Assembly: GCF_016446475.1 (NCBI RefSeq)
Contig: NZ_JAEHFP010000020.1
Span: 1 to 45,345 of the forward strand
Source of the DNA: Paracoccus binzhouensis
GTDB lineage: Bacteria; Pseudomonadota; Alphaproteobacteria; Rhodobacterales; Rhodobacteraceae
Reading direction: 5' to 3'
Length of the DNA stretch: 45,345 bases
In this document: positions 26,585 through 34,950 of the stretch, piece by piece
Numbering within the stretch: position 1 is the first letter of the stretch
Layout: each line of letters opens with the position of its first letter
Notes under the pieces: model-generated
Told to the model about the DNA's origin: nothing
Database searches by the model: none
The model's input: only the letters and a program-made list of their open reading frames with translations
Program-made: the position numbers and the translations under genes

Positions 26585-27555
26585 GCCGCGTCCCGTCCGC
26601 CGCTGCCGGCCGGCACGAGCACCTTCAGCGCCCCCTTGCGCACCCGGACGGAAAAGGGCGAATCCATCCAGGTCTTTTCGCCGTCATGGGCGACATATTC
26701 ATGGCGCGGCACGGTCTCGATCTCGAATTCATCGGCGCAGATCAGGTCGAAATCGGCATAGCGCGCCGTCTTGCCCATGGCCAGCCGCAGGGCCGAACGC
26801 ACCAGCGGCGCCGGACGCCGGGCCCGCGCCACCAGCAGCGCCAGCTGGCCCTGGCGCACGCAATCGGCGCCTTCCAGCCCGAAGGTGTCGAGCTGGTAGG
26901 CGCTTTTCGCCACGAAGGCCAGCGCCGTGGTGAAGCGCCGCTCCCGCCCCCCGGCACGCACCGTCAGCCGCAGCGGGCGGCGCAGCGTCCAGAGCGCAGC
27001 CACCGCCGACCAATAGGCCGCCACCCGCGACCGGCCCCAGCGCCTGTAGATGGTCTCGCGCCGCTTCAGGATTTCCGGATAGGCGCCGAAGCTGACATTG
27101 TTCAGAAACACCGTGCCGTTCATCTCGCCGATGTCGACGGCGCGGATCTGGGGCGCTTCGAAGATCTTCAGCGCCTCCTCGACCGTCTCGCCCGAGCCGA
27201 GGTCGCGGGCGAAATAGTTGAAGGTGCCACCCGGGATCACCGCCATGGCGCTGTCCGAGCCGGCCACGGCGCTGGCCACCGCCGCCTGGGTGCCGTCGCC
27301 GCCGGCCGCGACGATCAGGTCGAAGCCCTGCTCGACCGCCTGCCGGGCCATGGCGGGCAGGTCCGCGCCAGCCTCGGTGCCGCGGATCTCCAGCGCCGCC
27401 ACCCGGTCCTGCAGCGCCTTGCGCAATTCGCCGGCGATGTCGGGACCCTGCTTGCGGCCCGAGCCCATGTTGACGATGGCGCAGACCCGCGCCCCGGCAA
27501 GGGGAAAGGCCGTGGGAGACGCCGTCCCGGCCGGCGGATCGCGCTGTTCCGTCAT
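26581..27555 (-). CDS. Diacylglycerol/lipid kinase family protein (YegS/LCB5-like)
   Basis: A 324-residue cytosolic kinase-like protein. The nucleotide-binding GGDGT motif is in LIVAAGGDGTQAAVASAV, and an N-terminal VNMGSGRK motif precedes it. FNYFARDLG and a C-terminal domain ending VRKGALKVLVPAG also fit. Members phosphorylate lipids such as diacylglycerol or sphingoid bases. Three starts are possible: 27588, 27567 and 27555. I chose 27555 because GAGG lies seven bases upstream, while the others lack a good site. It is the first gene of a two-gene operon with the metallophosphoesterase. Confidence 0.88.
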   Translation of the reverse strand: MTEQRDPPAGTASPTAFPLAGARVCAIVNMGSGRKQGPDIAGELRKALQDRVAALEIRGTEAGADLPAMARQAVEQGFDLIVAAGGDGTQAAVASAVAGSDSAMAVIPGGTFNYFARDLGSGETVEEALKIFEAPQIRAVDIGEMNGTVFLNNVSFGAYPEILKRRETIYRRWGRSRVAAYWSAVAALWTLRRPLRLTVRAGGRERRFTTALAFVAKSAYQLDTFGLEGADCVRQGQLALLVARARRPAPLVRSALRLAMGKTARYADFDLICADEFEIETVPRHEYVAHDGEKTWMDSPFSVRVRKGALKVLVPAGSGGRDAA

Positions 27556-27928
27556 GCTTTGCCTCATCGCGGTTGCCTGCCGGAACACGGCCGGGACGCG
27601 ACCGGTTCCCGGCGCCGCCCGCGGCGGGCTGCGGCTTTCCGCCGCCGTCGGATAATCCTGATCTTTTTACTTGCCTTTGGCAGGCAGCTTTGACAGATTG
27701 CGCGCGGGAAGCCGAGGGGCGGGGTGCGGGTCATCCGGTCCCGGCCGGCCGCGCCCTTTTCCGGGCCAGCGGCGGTTCGCCACCCGAAGCAGCAACTGCC
27801 TGAACCCAAAGCGGGAGATATTCTGCCCCGGAGACCTGACCGCAGCATGCGCCGTGACTGCGTCGCCCGCGCATATCCTGCCGCGGCCTCCTGCCTTGCT
27901 TGGGACGATATTCTTTGAAACGAGATGC
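27556..27928. other. 373-bp gene-free stretch before the siderophore genes
   Basis: This gap must hold the promoter of the lipid-kinase operon and that of the siderophore genes. A perfect TTGACA is at 27690-27695 but no -10 box follows at the right distance. A TGCC/GGCA inverted pair lies around 27672-27686. No match to the TGA-N9-TCA iron-responsive box was seen. A 64-codon open frame inside it has no protein-like features. Confidence 0.5.
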
Positions 27929-29140
27929 ATGATGAACATTCGCCTGTCCGAGGCGCCCGAGAGTTCGGCGTCACTTGTGCCTGATCCAGTTCTGTTCGGT
28001 TTCGAAGGCCCTTCGGGGCGCGTCCTTGGCCGCGGCGCCGCCCGGCGCCTGCCGCCCGGCAATGCCGCCACCCTGGCAGCGCGGGTGAGTGAGGCGCTGG
28101 CCTCGCTTCCGGCAGAGGGGATGATCGGCGGCGCCCTGCCCTTCGACCGGGCGGACGAGGACTGCCTGTGGCAATGCACCGCCCAGCCGGCCCCGGCCCC
28201 GAACGGCATCGCCCCCGCGGGCCTGCCCCTGCAGGACTGGCGGCTGACGCCCGAGCCGCAGGCCGGCGACTATGCCCGCGCCGTGGCCCGGGCGCTGGCG
28301 GTCATGTATGAGGAATCCGGCCGGCAGGACGCGCTGGAAAAGATCGTGCTGGCCCGCACCCTGCTGGTCGAATCGGCCGCCCCCATCCCGGTCGAGGCGC
28401 TGATGTCGCGGCTGCATGCCGACCGCACCGTCACCGCCTTTCGCGTCGCCCTGCCCTCGGGTCCGGCGCATCCGCAGGGCCGGATGCTGTGCGGGGCCAC
28501 GCCGGAGCTGCTGGTCGAAAAGACCGGCAAGCGCATCTCATCGCATCCGCTGGCGGGATCGGCGCGCCGGCTGGCCGACCCGGTGGCCGACCGCGCCGCG
28601 GCCGAGGTGCTGTCCAATTCCGGCAAGGATCACCGCGAACATGCGCTGGTGGTGGAATCCATCCTCGACACCCTCTCGCCCTGGTGCCGCGAACTGAGCT
28701 GCCCCGAGGGCACCTGCATCACCTCGACCCGCAGCATGTGGCACCTGGGCACCCGGATCGAGGGGCGGCTGCGCGACGAGGATACACCCTCGGTGGTGCT
28801 GGCCTCGGCGCTGCATCCAACGCCGGCGGTCTGCGGCGTGCCGATGGCGCGCGCGGCCCGGCTGATCGGAGAGCTTGAACCCGTGGCGCGGGACTTCTAT
28901 GCCGGGGCGGTCGGCTGGTGCGACGCCCGAGGCGACGGCGCCTGGTATGTCGCCATCCGCTGCGCCGAGATCAGCGGCCGGCAGGCACGGCTTTACGCCG
29001 GGGCGGGGATCGTTCCCGGCTCGGACCCGATGGCCGAGACTGCCGAGACCGGCGCGAAATTCGGCGCCTTCCTGGCCGCATTGGGCCTGCCGCAGGATGC
29101 GGGCCTGGCCGGGGTGGCGCGCAAGGACGGAGAGAACTGA
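27929..29140 (+). CDS. dhbC: Isochorismate synthase of siderophore biosynthesis
   Basis: A 403-residue chorismate-utilising enzyme (EntC/DhbC/VibC group) that converts chorismate to isochorismate, the first step to 2,3-dihydroxybenzoate. Family landmarks: KIVLARTLLVES, CGATPELLVEKTGKRISSHP, LAGSARR, NSGKDHREHALVVESI, MWHLGTRIEGRL, LHPTPAVCGVP and YAGAVGW. The catalytic Lys and Glu fall in these stretches. Two adjacent ATG codons (27929 and 27932) could serve as start; upstream open frame has no homology. The stop overlaps the isochorismatase start by one base. Salicylate synthases share this fold, but the following isochorismatase and dehydrogenase genes point to dihydroxybenzoate. Confidence 0.93.
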   Translation: MMNIRLSEAPESSASLVPDPVLFGFEGPSGRVLGRGAARRLPPGNAATLAARVSEALASLPAEGMIGGALPFDRADEDCLWQCTAQPAPAPNGIAPAGLPLQDWRLTPEPQAGDYARAVARALAVMYEESGRQDALEKIVLARTLLVESAAPIPVEALMSRLHADRTVTAFRVALPSGPAHPQGRMLCGATPELLVEKTGKRISSHPLAGSARRLADPVADRAAAEVLSNSGKDHREHALVVESILDTLSPWCRELSCPEGTCITSTRSMWHLGTRIEGRLRDEDTPSVVLASALHPTPAVCGVPMARAARLIGELEPVARDFYAGAVGWCDARGDGAWYVAIRCAEISGRQARLYAGAGIVPGSDPMAETAETGAKFGAFLAALGLPQDAGLAGVARKDGEN

Positions 29141-29796
29141 TGGCCCTGCCCGGCATCGCCCCCTATGCCCCCCCGACCGAGGCCGAGCTGCCCAAGGCGC
29201 GCGGCCCCTGGCAGCCCGACCGCGACCGGCTGGCGCTGCTGGTCCATGACATGCAGCGCTATTTCTGCCGCCCCTATCCCGAGGGCGCGCCGCTGGCGCC
29301 GGTGGTCGGCAATATCGCGCGGCTGATCCATGCTGCGCGGGCGGCGGGCGTGCCGGTGTTCTACACCGCGCAGAAGGGCGACCAGTTCCGCCCGGACCGC
29401 GGCCTGCAGGCCGACCTGTGGGGGCCGGGCATGAGCGCCGTCCCCGAGCACGAGGAGATCCTGCCCGAACTGGCACCGGCGGCAGGCGACATCGTGCTGG
29501 TGAAGCATCGCTACAGCGCCTTCCAGCGTTCCAACCTGGAGCAGCTGATGCGGGCGCGCGGGCGCGACCAGTTGATGATCTGCGGCGTCTATGCCCATAT
29601 CGGCTGCCTCGCCACCGCCGTCGAGGCGTTCCAGCGCGACATCGAGGCCTTTGCCGTGGCCGATGCGCAGGCCGATTTCTCGCGCGAGAAGCAGGATATG
29701 GCCATGAGCTGGATCGCCGCCACCTGCGGCGTGGCCCTGTCCACCCGGCAGGCGCTGGTCGCGCTGCAAGCGCAAGAGGTGAAGTCATGCGCCTGA
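29140..29796 (+). CDS. dhbB: Isochorismatase (stand-alone, lacks aryl carrier domain)
   Basis: A 218-residue hydrolase that removes pyruvate from isochorismate to give 2,3-dihydro-2,3-dihydroxybenzoate. The opening PGIAPYAPPTEAELPKARGPWQ is characteristic, Asp37 is in LLVHDMQRYF and a catalytic Lys is in LVKHRYSAF. VYAHIGCLATA is also typical. EntB, DhbB and VibB are about 290 residues because they carry a C-terminal aryl carrier domain; this protein ends right after the hydrolase domain. A separate carrier gene lies at 30596-30841. Its 3' end overlaps the dehydrogenase start by 10 nt. Confidence 0.93.
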   Translation: MALPGIAPYAPPTEAELPKARGPWQPDRDRLALLVHDMQRYFCRPYPEGAPLAPVVGNIARLIHAARAAGVPVFYTAQKGDQFRPDRGLQADLWGPGMSAVPEHEEILPELAPAAGDIVLVKHRYSAFQRSNLEQLMRARGRDQLMICGVYAHIGCLATAVEAFQRDIEAFAVADAQADFSREKQDMAMSWIAATCGVALSTRQALVALQAQEVKSCA

Positions 29797-30557
29797 CCGG
29801 ATTCGAGGGCCGAACCGCCATCGTCACCGGCGCGGCCGGCGGCATCGGCCGGGCCGTGGTCGCCGCGCTGCTGGAGGCGGGGGCGAAGGTCGTCGCCACC
29901 GATACCGACGCGGCGCTGGCCACGAACCCGGTCGCGGGCGCCGAGAACCGGGCGCTGGACGTGCGCGACGGCGATGCCGTCGAGGCGCTGGTGGCCGAGG
30001 TCGAGGCCGCGCATGGTCCGCTGGCCCTGGGAGTCCATGCGGCGGGGGTGCTGGCCATCGGGCCGCTCCTGGACCTGCCGACCGAGGAATGGGAGCGGGT
30101 GATCGGCGTCAATGCCGGCGGCACATTCAACGTCACCCGCGCCTTCGGCCGCGCCATGGTGCGCAACGGCGGCGGCGCCATCGTCACGGTCAGCTCGAAC
30201 GCGGCGGGGATTCCGCGCCTGAACATGGGCGCCTATGCCGCCTCGAAGGCGGCGGCGACCATGCTGGTCCGCTGCCTGGGGCTGGAACTGGCGGCACAGG
30301 GCGTGCGCTGCAACATCGTCGCGCCGGGCTCGACCCTGACGCCGATGCAGACCGGCATGTGGACCGAGGATGGCGGCGCCGGCGAGCGCGCGGTGATCGA
30401 GGGCAGTCTGGAGGCCTATCGCACCGGCATCCCGCTGAAGAAGCTGGCGACGCCCGAGGACATCGCCGGCGCGGTGATGTTCATGCTGTCGGACCAGGCC
30501 GGCCATGTCACCATGGCCGACCTGTATGTCGACGGCGGCGCGACGCTGCGCGCCTGA
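29787..30557 (+). CDS. dhbA: 2,3-dihydro-2,3-dihydroxybenzoate dehydrogenase
   Basis: A 256-residue SDR enzyme that oxidises the isochorismatase product to 2,3-dihydroxybenzoate with NAD. The cofactor motif TGAAGGIG is near residue 15, followed by VVATDTDA; HAAGVL stands in place of NNAG, VSSNAAGIPR follows and the catalytic pair is in YAASKAA. The APGSTLTPMQTGMW stretch is characteristic of EntA/DhbA. Order synthase-isochorismatase-dehydrogenase with overlaps shows one operon. It converges on the carrier protein gene. Confidence 0.93.
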   Translation: MRLTGFEGRTAIVTGAAGGIGRAVVAALLEAGAKVVATDTDAALATNPVAGAENRALDVRDGDAVEALVAEVEAAHGPLALGVHAAGVLAIGPLLDLPTEEWERVIGVNAGGTFNVTRAFGRAMVRNGGGAIVTVSSNAAGIPRLNMGAYAASKAAATMLVRCLGLELAAQGVRCNIVAPGSTLTPMQTGMWTEDGGAGERAVIEGSLEAYRTGIPLKKLATPEDIAGAVMFMLSDQAGHVTMADLYVDGGATLRA

Positions 30558-30567
30558 CCCGCTTCAC

Positions 30568-30589
30568 GGCCGGCCCGTCACGGCCGGCC
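30568..30589. terminator. GC hairpin between convergent siderophore operons
   Basis: Two copies of the self-complementary octamer GGCCGGCC, six bases apart, can form a hairpin in the 38-bp gap between the dehydrogenase and carrier genes. There is no T-run. It probably ends both converging transcripts. Confidence 0.5.
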
Positions 30590-30595
30590 GGTCAT

Positions 30596-30841
30596 TCACA
30601 ATCGCGACGAGATCAGCGCCCACCAGTTGTCCAGCGTCGGCTCGCGGGCCAGCTCCTCGAAGCTGGCCTCGATGCCCATCTGCTTCAGTTCGGACGAAAA
30701 GGTCATCACCGCGATCGAATCGAGCCCGTAAAGGACGAGGTTCTCGCCTGGCTCGATCTCGCATTCGTCCTCGATCATCGCGGCCACGCGGGCGGCCAGC
30801 CATTCGGGGCTGAGATCGGTCTTTTCGGCACTATCCATCAT
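30596..30841 (-). CDS. Stand-alone aryl carrier protein for dihydroxybenzoate
   Basis: An 81-residue carrier protein. The phosphopantetheine attachment site is Ser42 in LYGLDSIAVM; the rest is predicted helical. It should hold the 2,3-dihydroxybenzoyl group as a thioester after loading by the ligase encoded just upstream. It corresponds to the C-terminal domain that EntB/VibB carry in fused form. Two consecutive ATGs (30841, 30838) are possible starts. No phosphopantetheinyl transferase gene lies nearby, so activation must come from elsewhere. Confidence 0.88.
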   Translation of the reverse strand: MMDSAEKTDLSPEWLAARVAAMIEDECEIEPGENLVLYGLDSIAVMTFSSELKQMGIEASFEELAREPTLDNWWALISSRL

Positions 30842-30849
30842 TCGTCCTT

Positions 30850-32472
30850 TCAGGCGGCGGTTTCGGCCACGAGGCTGTCGCGCAGGCGGCGCTTGTCGAT
30901 CTTGCCCACCGCGGTCAGCGGCAGTTCGGGCAGGAAGCGGAAACGGTCGGGCAGCTTGTATTCGGCCACGCCCAGATCCAGCAGGTGCCGGCGCAGCGCC
31001 GGCGGCGAAAGCTTGCCCGCCCCTTCGCGCAGCACCAGGAAGGCACAGCTTTTCTCGCCCAGATGCGCATCGGGGGCCGCGACCAGCGCCGCATGGGTGA
31101 TGTCGGGATGGCGGACCAGCAGGTTCTCGATCTCCTCGGCGGCGATCTTCTCGCCGCCGCGGTTGATCTGGTCCTTGATGCGGCCGACAACGCGCAGGTT
31201 GCCGCCCTGCCGCACCACCACGTCGCCCGAGTGATAGAAGCCCTCGGCATCGAAGGCTTTTTCATTGTGCTCGGGGCTGCGGTAATAGCCGCGGAAGGTA
31301 TAGGGGCCGCGGGTGGCCAGCGCGCCGGGCGTGCCGTCGGGCACCGGCTGGCCGTGCTCGTCCAGGATGCGGACCTCGTCGTCGGGGCTGATCGGGCGGC
31401 CCTGGGTGGTGAAGATCACTTCCTCGGGGTCGGTCAGGCGGGTGTAGTTCACCAGCCCCTCGGCCATGCCGAAAACCTGCTGCAGGCGGCAGCCCAGCAG
31501 CTCGGGCACGCGCCGCGCGGTGGCCTCGGCAAAGCTGGCGCCGCCGACCAACATCAGCTCGAGGCTGCCGATCTGCGCCCGGCGCGCGGGCTCTTCCTCG
31601 ACCGCGCGCAGCCACAGCGCCACGGCGGGCGGGACCAGCGGGGCCATGGTGACGCGTTCGCGCGCGATGATGTCGAAACAGGCCAGCGGCTCGGGGCTGG
31701 GGGCCATGACCACCGTGCCGCCGGCATGGAACACCCCCAGCGCGCCGGGCGAGCTCATGGTGAAGTTGTGCCCCGCCGGCAGCGCGCAGAGGAACCGCGT
31801 GGCCGAGGTGACGCCGCAGATCTCGACGCTGGCGCGGATGCTGTAGTCGTAATCGTTATGGGTGCGCGGAATCAGCTTGGGCGTGCCGGTGCTGCCGCCC
31901 GACAGCTGGAAGAAGGCGACCTGATCGGCGGGCGTCGGCCCGGCCCCCGCCGGCAGCTCGGCACCATCGGCCAGCCAATGGGTCAGGCTGCGTTCGGGCG
32001 CGCCCTCGCCCAGCAGCAGCACATGCCCCACCCCGCCGGCGCGCAGCTCATCGGCAAGGGCATCGTCGCGGAACAGCTCGTGCTGGCGCGAGGCGATGAC
32101 CAGGCGCGGCGCGATCTGGCGCACATATTCGGTCAGCTCCAGCCGGCGATGGCTGAACAGCGCGTTGACCGGCGCCACGCCGATACGCAAAAGCGCGAAG
32201 AAGGCGATGTAGAACTCGGCCACATTGGGCAGCTGCACCACCGCCGCATCGCCATGGCCCAGCCCCTGCTGCGCCAGCCGCGCGGCCAGGTTGCGCGACA
32301 GCCGGTCCAGGTCGGCATAGCTGAAGCGCCGGTCGCCGCAGACCAGCGCCTCAGCCTCGGGATTGGCGGCAAGCTGCGCGTCCAGGATATGGGTCAGCGG
32401 CTGGTCGATCCAGTAGCCGGCCTCTCGATAGCGTTGCGCGAGATCCTGAGGCCAGGGACTGAATTCGATCAT
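30850..32472 (-). CDS. dhbE: 2,3-dihydroxybenzoate-AMP ligase (EntE/DhbE/VibE type)
   Basis: A 540-residue adenylating enzyme that activates the aryl acid and loads it on the carrier protein. Motifs: QLSGGSTGTPKLIPRTH (P-loop), GHNFTMSSPG, QQVFGMAEGLVNYTRL, YHSGDVV, GRIKDQINRGGEKIAAEEIE and the C-terminal catalytic Lys in TAVGKIDKR. In GHNFTMSSPG the Asn and second Ser occupy positions that in DhbE contact the two hydroxyls of dihydroxybenzoate; salicylate enzymes usually have Cys at the Ser position. ATG 32472 is preferred over upstream starts, with AGGTG upstream. It is co-transcribed with the carrier gene and divergent from the condensation enzyme gene. Confidence 0.94.
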   Translation of the reverse strand: MIEFSPWPQDLAQRYREAGYWIDQPLTHILDAQLAANPEAEALVCGDRRFSYADLDRLSRNLAARLAQQGLGHGDAAVVQLPNVAEFYIAFFALLRIGVAPVNALFSHRRLELTEYVRQIAPRLVIASRQHELFRDDALADELRAGGVGHVLLLGEGAPERSLTHWLADGAELPAGAGPTPADQVAFFQLSGGSTGTPKLIPRTHNDYDYSIRASVEICGVTSATRFLCALPAGHNFTMSSPGALGVFHAGGTVVMAPSPEPLACFDIIARERVTMAPLVPPAVALWLRAVEEEPARRAQIGSLELMLVGGASFAEATARRVPELLGCRLQQVFGMAEGLVNYTRLTDPEEVIFTTQGRPISPDDEVRILDEHGQPVPDGTPGALATRGPYTFRGYYRSPEHNEKAFDAEGFYHSGDVVVRQGGNLRVVGRIKDQINRGGEKIAAEEIENLLVRHPDITHAALVAAPDAHLGEKSCAFLVLREGAGKLSPPALRRHLLDLGVAEYKLPDRFRFLPELPLTAVGKIDKRRLRDSLVAETAA

Positions 32473-32534
32473 GGGGCACCTGCTTTGGGTCGGCAATTCC
32501 GTGGCAACAACCCGCGCAAGGCGCCTGCGGCACC

Positions 32535-32562
32535 TTGACGGGTGTCAATAGTTGAGTATTTT
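32535..32562 (+). promoter_or_regulatory. Promoter with overlapping palindrome before the condensation gene
   Basis: A likely sigma-70 promoter: -35 TTGACG at 32535-32540, 16-nt spacer, -10 TATTTT at 32557-32562, in an AT-rich island. The -35 is part of a perfect palindrome, TTGAC-N4-GTCAA (32535-32548), a plausible operator. It differs in spacing from the TGA-N9-TCA iron box of alphaproteobacteria. The 196-bp gap also serves the divergent ligase operon. Confidence 0.5.
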
Positions 32563-32668
32563 TATCCCGCTTTCTCTCTCGAAGCAAGCCAGCCGCGACC
32601 CCCGGGTCGCAATCAAGCCAGCACTCTCTCATTCCGACGCCAAGCTCCCTGGAGGGAGAGGGGATTTC

Positions 32669-34012
32669 ATGACGCATCACCACGCCGAGGGGCTCTGGAT
32701 GCCCCTGACCCTGGCGCAACTGGATTTCTGGGAAGAGTTCCGTTTCCATCCCGGCGAGGCCGTCTCGACCGTCGCCCATGCCGTGGAATTGCGCGGCGTC
32801 GCCGATCCCCCGGCGCTGGTCCGGGCCATCGAGGGCGCCATCGCGGAAACCGACATCATGGCGCTGCGCTTCGGCTTGGGCGCCGACGGCCAGCCGGTGC
32901 AGCGCATCGAACCCGAACGCCGGCCGATGCTGCGCCAGATCGACCTGTCGCAGTGCCCCGATGCCCGCGACCATGCCTTCGCGCTGATGCAGGCCGATGT
33001 CGATGCGGCGCTTGACCTGCTGGAGCAGCCCATCGCCGCGCAATGGCTGATCCGGCTGGCCGAGGGGCATTACCTGTGGTTCAACCGCGGCCATCACATC
33101 GCGTCAGACGGCTATGCCATGGGCCTGATCGAGCAGCGCTGCGCCCGGCTTTACGCCGCCGCGCTGGACGGTTCGGATCCCGGCCCGGCGCTGCGCCCCT
33201 TCGCCGCCTATCTGAACGAGGAACTCGACTATCGCGCCAGCCCGCGCCATGCCGCCGACGGCCGGCACTGGGCCGAGGTCCTGGCCGCCGAGCCGCGCCC
33301 CAAGGTGCTGCGCAAGGGTTCCGAGAACTACCCGGCCGAGGCTCTGACGGCGGAACACGACCTCTCCGGCCTGCGGCGCGCGCTGCTGCGCCAGGCGCAG
33401 GCGGTCGGCATGGGCTGGCCGGACCTGCTGACGGTGCTCTGCTCGGCCTGGACGGCGCTGCATCTGCAGGACGGCTCGGCCGAGCGCCGGCAGGACGGCG
33501 GCCGCGTCTCGATGCCGGTCTGGCTGCCCTACATGAGCCGCATGGGCAGCGTCGCCGTCTCGGTCCCGGCGCTGGTGGTGAACATCCTGCCGCTGGACGT
33601 GACGCTGGACGAATCCGAGCCGCTGGCCGAGACGCTGGCCCGGCTGGGCGCGCGGCTGCGCAAGCTGCGCCGCCATGGCCGCTATCGCATCGAGCAGATC
33701 GCCGAGGATTACGGCATGGAGCCGCGCAGCCGCTTCTTCTTTTCGCCGCTGATCAACGTGCTGCCCTTTGACGAGGCGCGCTTCGCCGGCTGCGACACCA
33801 CGCGGCATGTGCTGTCGAACGGGCCGGGCGACGGCTTCAACCTCACCATCCGCGGCGATGGCGAAGCGCGCGGGTTGGAACTGCTGATCGAAGCCGATCC
33901 GACCCTGACCCCGCCCGGGGACTTCGCCCGGCTGGCCGGGGCGCTGCCGCGCTTTCTGGCCGCGGCGCTGGTGCCGGAAAACCTGTCGCGGCCGCTGTCG
34001 GCCCTGGCCTGA
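32669..34012 (+). CDS. Stand-alone NRPS condensation enzyme (VibH-like)
   Basis: A 447-residue free condensation domain. It opens MPLTLAQLDFWEEFRFHPGE, has the catalytic HHIASDG (residues 142-148, consensus HHxxxDG), DYRASPRHAADGRHWAEVL, and C-terminal SFFF-like RFFFSPLINVLPF. VibH of Vibrio cholerae, also a free domain of about 440 residues, joins carrier-bound dihydroxybenzoate to a primary amine of norspermidine. The same job on spermidine is expected for parabactin- or agrobactin-like siderophores. ATG 32669 is chosen because the start of the domain follows at once and GGAGGGAGAGGGG precedes; upstream in-frame codons lack domain similarity. It is divergent from the ligase-carrier operon. 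Confidence 0.88.
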   Translation: MTHHHAEGLWMPLTLAQLDFWEEFRFHPGEAVSTVAHAVELRGVADPPALVRAIEGAIAETDIMALRFGLGADGQPVQRIEPERRPMLRQIDLSQCPDARDHAFALMQADVDAALDLLEQPIAAQWLIRLAEGHYLWFNRGHHIASDGYAMGLIEQRCARLYAAALDGSDPGPALRPFAAYLNEELDYRASPRHAADGRHWAEVLAAEPRPKVLRKGSENYPAEALTAEHDLSGLRRALLRQAQAVGMGWPDLLTVLCSAWTALHLQDGSAERRQDGGRVSMPVWLPYMSRMGSVAVSVPALVVNILPLDVTLDESEPLAETLARLGARLRKLRRHGRYRIEQIAEDYGMEPRSRFFFSPLINVLPFDEARFAGCDTTRHVLSNGPGDGFNLTIRGDGEARGLELLIEADPTLTPPGDFARLAGALPRFLAAALVPENLSRPLSALA

Positions 34013-34072
34013 CGGCTTGCCTTTGCCCCCGCCCCGCGGCCATCCTGCGTGGACCGGGAAAAGGAAAGGATC

Positions 34073-34525
34073 ATGGACAGCGACATCCGGCCGGCCGGTG
34101 CCGGCGATCTCGCCGCGATCGCGGCGCTGGTGGATGGCGCCTATGGCCATTACGTCGCGCGCATCGGCCGCAAGCCCGGCCCGATGCTGGCCGACCATGC
34201 CGCGCGCATCGCCACCGGCCAGACGCATCTGCTGGAAGGCGGTGGCGCGGTGCTGGGGCTGATCGTGCTGGTCGCGCAGGCCGACGCCCTGCTGGTCGAG
34301 AACCTCGCCGTCGCACCGGGCGCGCAGGGCCGGGGCCTTGGCCGGCGGCTGATGGATTTCGCCGAAAAGCGCGCCCGCGCCTTGGGCCTGCCGCGATTGC
34401 GGCTCTATACCCATGTCGCGATGGTCGAGAACCAGGCCCTCTATGCCCGCCTCGGCTATGTCGAGACGCACCGCATCCGCGAGGAAGGGCTGGACCGGGT
34501 CTACATGGAAAAGCCGCTGCCCTAG
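34073..34525 (+). CDS. GNAT-family N-acetyltransferase
   Basis: A 150-residue acetyltransferase fold protein. The acetyl-CoA-binding motif is in VAPGAQGRGLGRRLMDFAE (Q/RxxGxG/A), with LLVENLAV before it and ENQALYARLGYVETHR after it. The substrate is unknown. ATG 34073 follows AAAGGAAAGG. It lies 60 nt after the condensation gene in the same direction and may share its transcript, but nothing ties it to siderophore synthesis. Its TAG stop overlaps the convergent gene's stop within CTAG. Confidence 0.85.
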   Translation: MDSDIRPAGAGDLAAIAALVDGAYGHYVARIGRKPGPMLADHAARIATGQTHLLEGGGAVLGLIVLVAQADALLVENLAVAPGAQGRGLGRRLMDFAEKRARALGLPRLRLYTHVAMVENQALYARLGYVETHRIREEGLDRVYMEKPLP

Positions 34526-34950
34526 TCGTGCAGGGGAAAGGTCGCCGCGGGGGCCGCGGAAGCGCCGGGACGATAGTCGCGGCGCACGCAGCCCTCGGCG
34601 TCACGGTCGCGCAGGCCGGGAGGCCGGTCCTCGGGCAGCTCGAACCCGGCGCAAAGCCGATAGCTGCGCGGCCCGGTCACCTCGTAGCGATAGGGCTCGC
34701 CGGTAAAGGGATCGGCCAGCCGCGCCTGCCAGTCGCATTCCGGCGTGGTCTCCAGCCGCGCCGGCAGCCGCCCACCGTTGTTGTCGGCCAGGCAGCGCAC
34801 CAGCGTGGCAAGCGCGGAAAGATCGCCCTCGCGCTGGCGGTCGCGGCGTTCCTTGCGCGCCTGGCCGGGGCCTCCGGTCAGCGCCAGCCCCAGCACGATG
34901 GCGACGGCGGCCAGCAGGCCGATGGCGATGGTCGGCCAGCGCCTAGTCAT
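34522..34950 (-). CDS. Small membrane-anchored protein of unknown function
   Basis: A 142-residue protein I do not recognise. Residues about 8-26 (IAIGLLAAVAIVLGLALTG) form one membrane segment or uncleaved signal, followed by a basic, Arg-rich stretch and a domain with spaced cysteines (VRCLADNNGG, PECDWQARL, RLCAGFELP, EGCVRRDY). These could pair as disulfides in the periplasm. The start overlaps the upstream membrane protein gene by 8 nt, so the two are probably translated together. Confidence 0.75.
   Translation of the reverse strand: MTRRWPTIAIGLLAAVAIVLGLALTGGPGQARKERRDRQREGDLSALATLVRCLADNNGGRLPARLETTPECDWQARLADPFTGEPYRYEVTGPRSYRLCAGFELPEDRPPGLRDRDAEGCVRRDYRPGASAAPAATFPLHD

Noticed and set aside
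27724..27918. A 64-codon open frame upstream of dhbC
   Set aside because: It has no ribosome site, no similarity I recognise and a composition like translated non-coding GC-rich DNA.
32537..32547. RirA/iron-rhodo-box upstream of the condensation gene
   Set aside because: TGA and TCA are present but separated by five or six bases, not nine.
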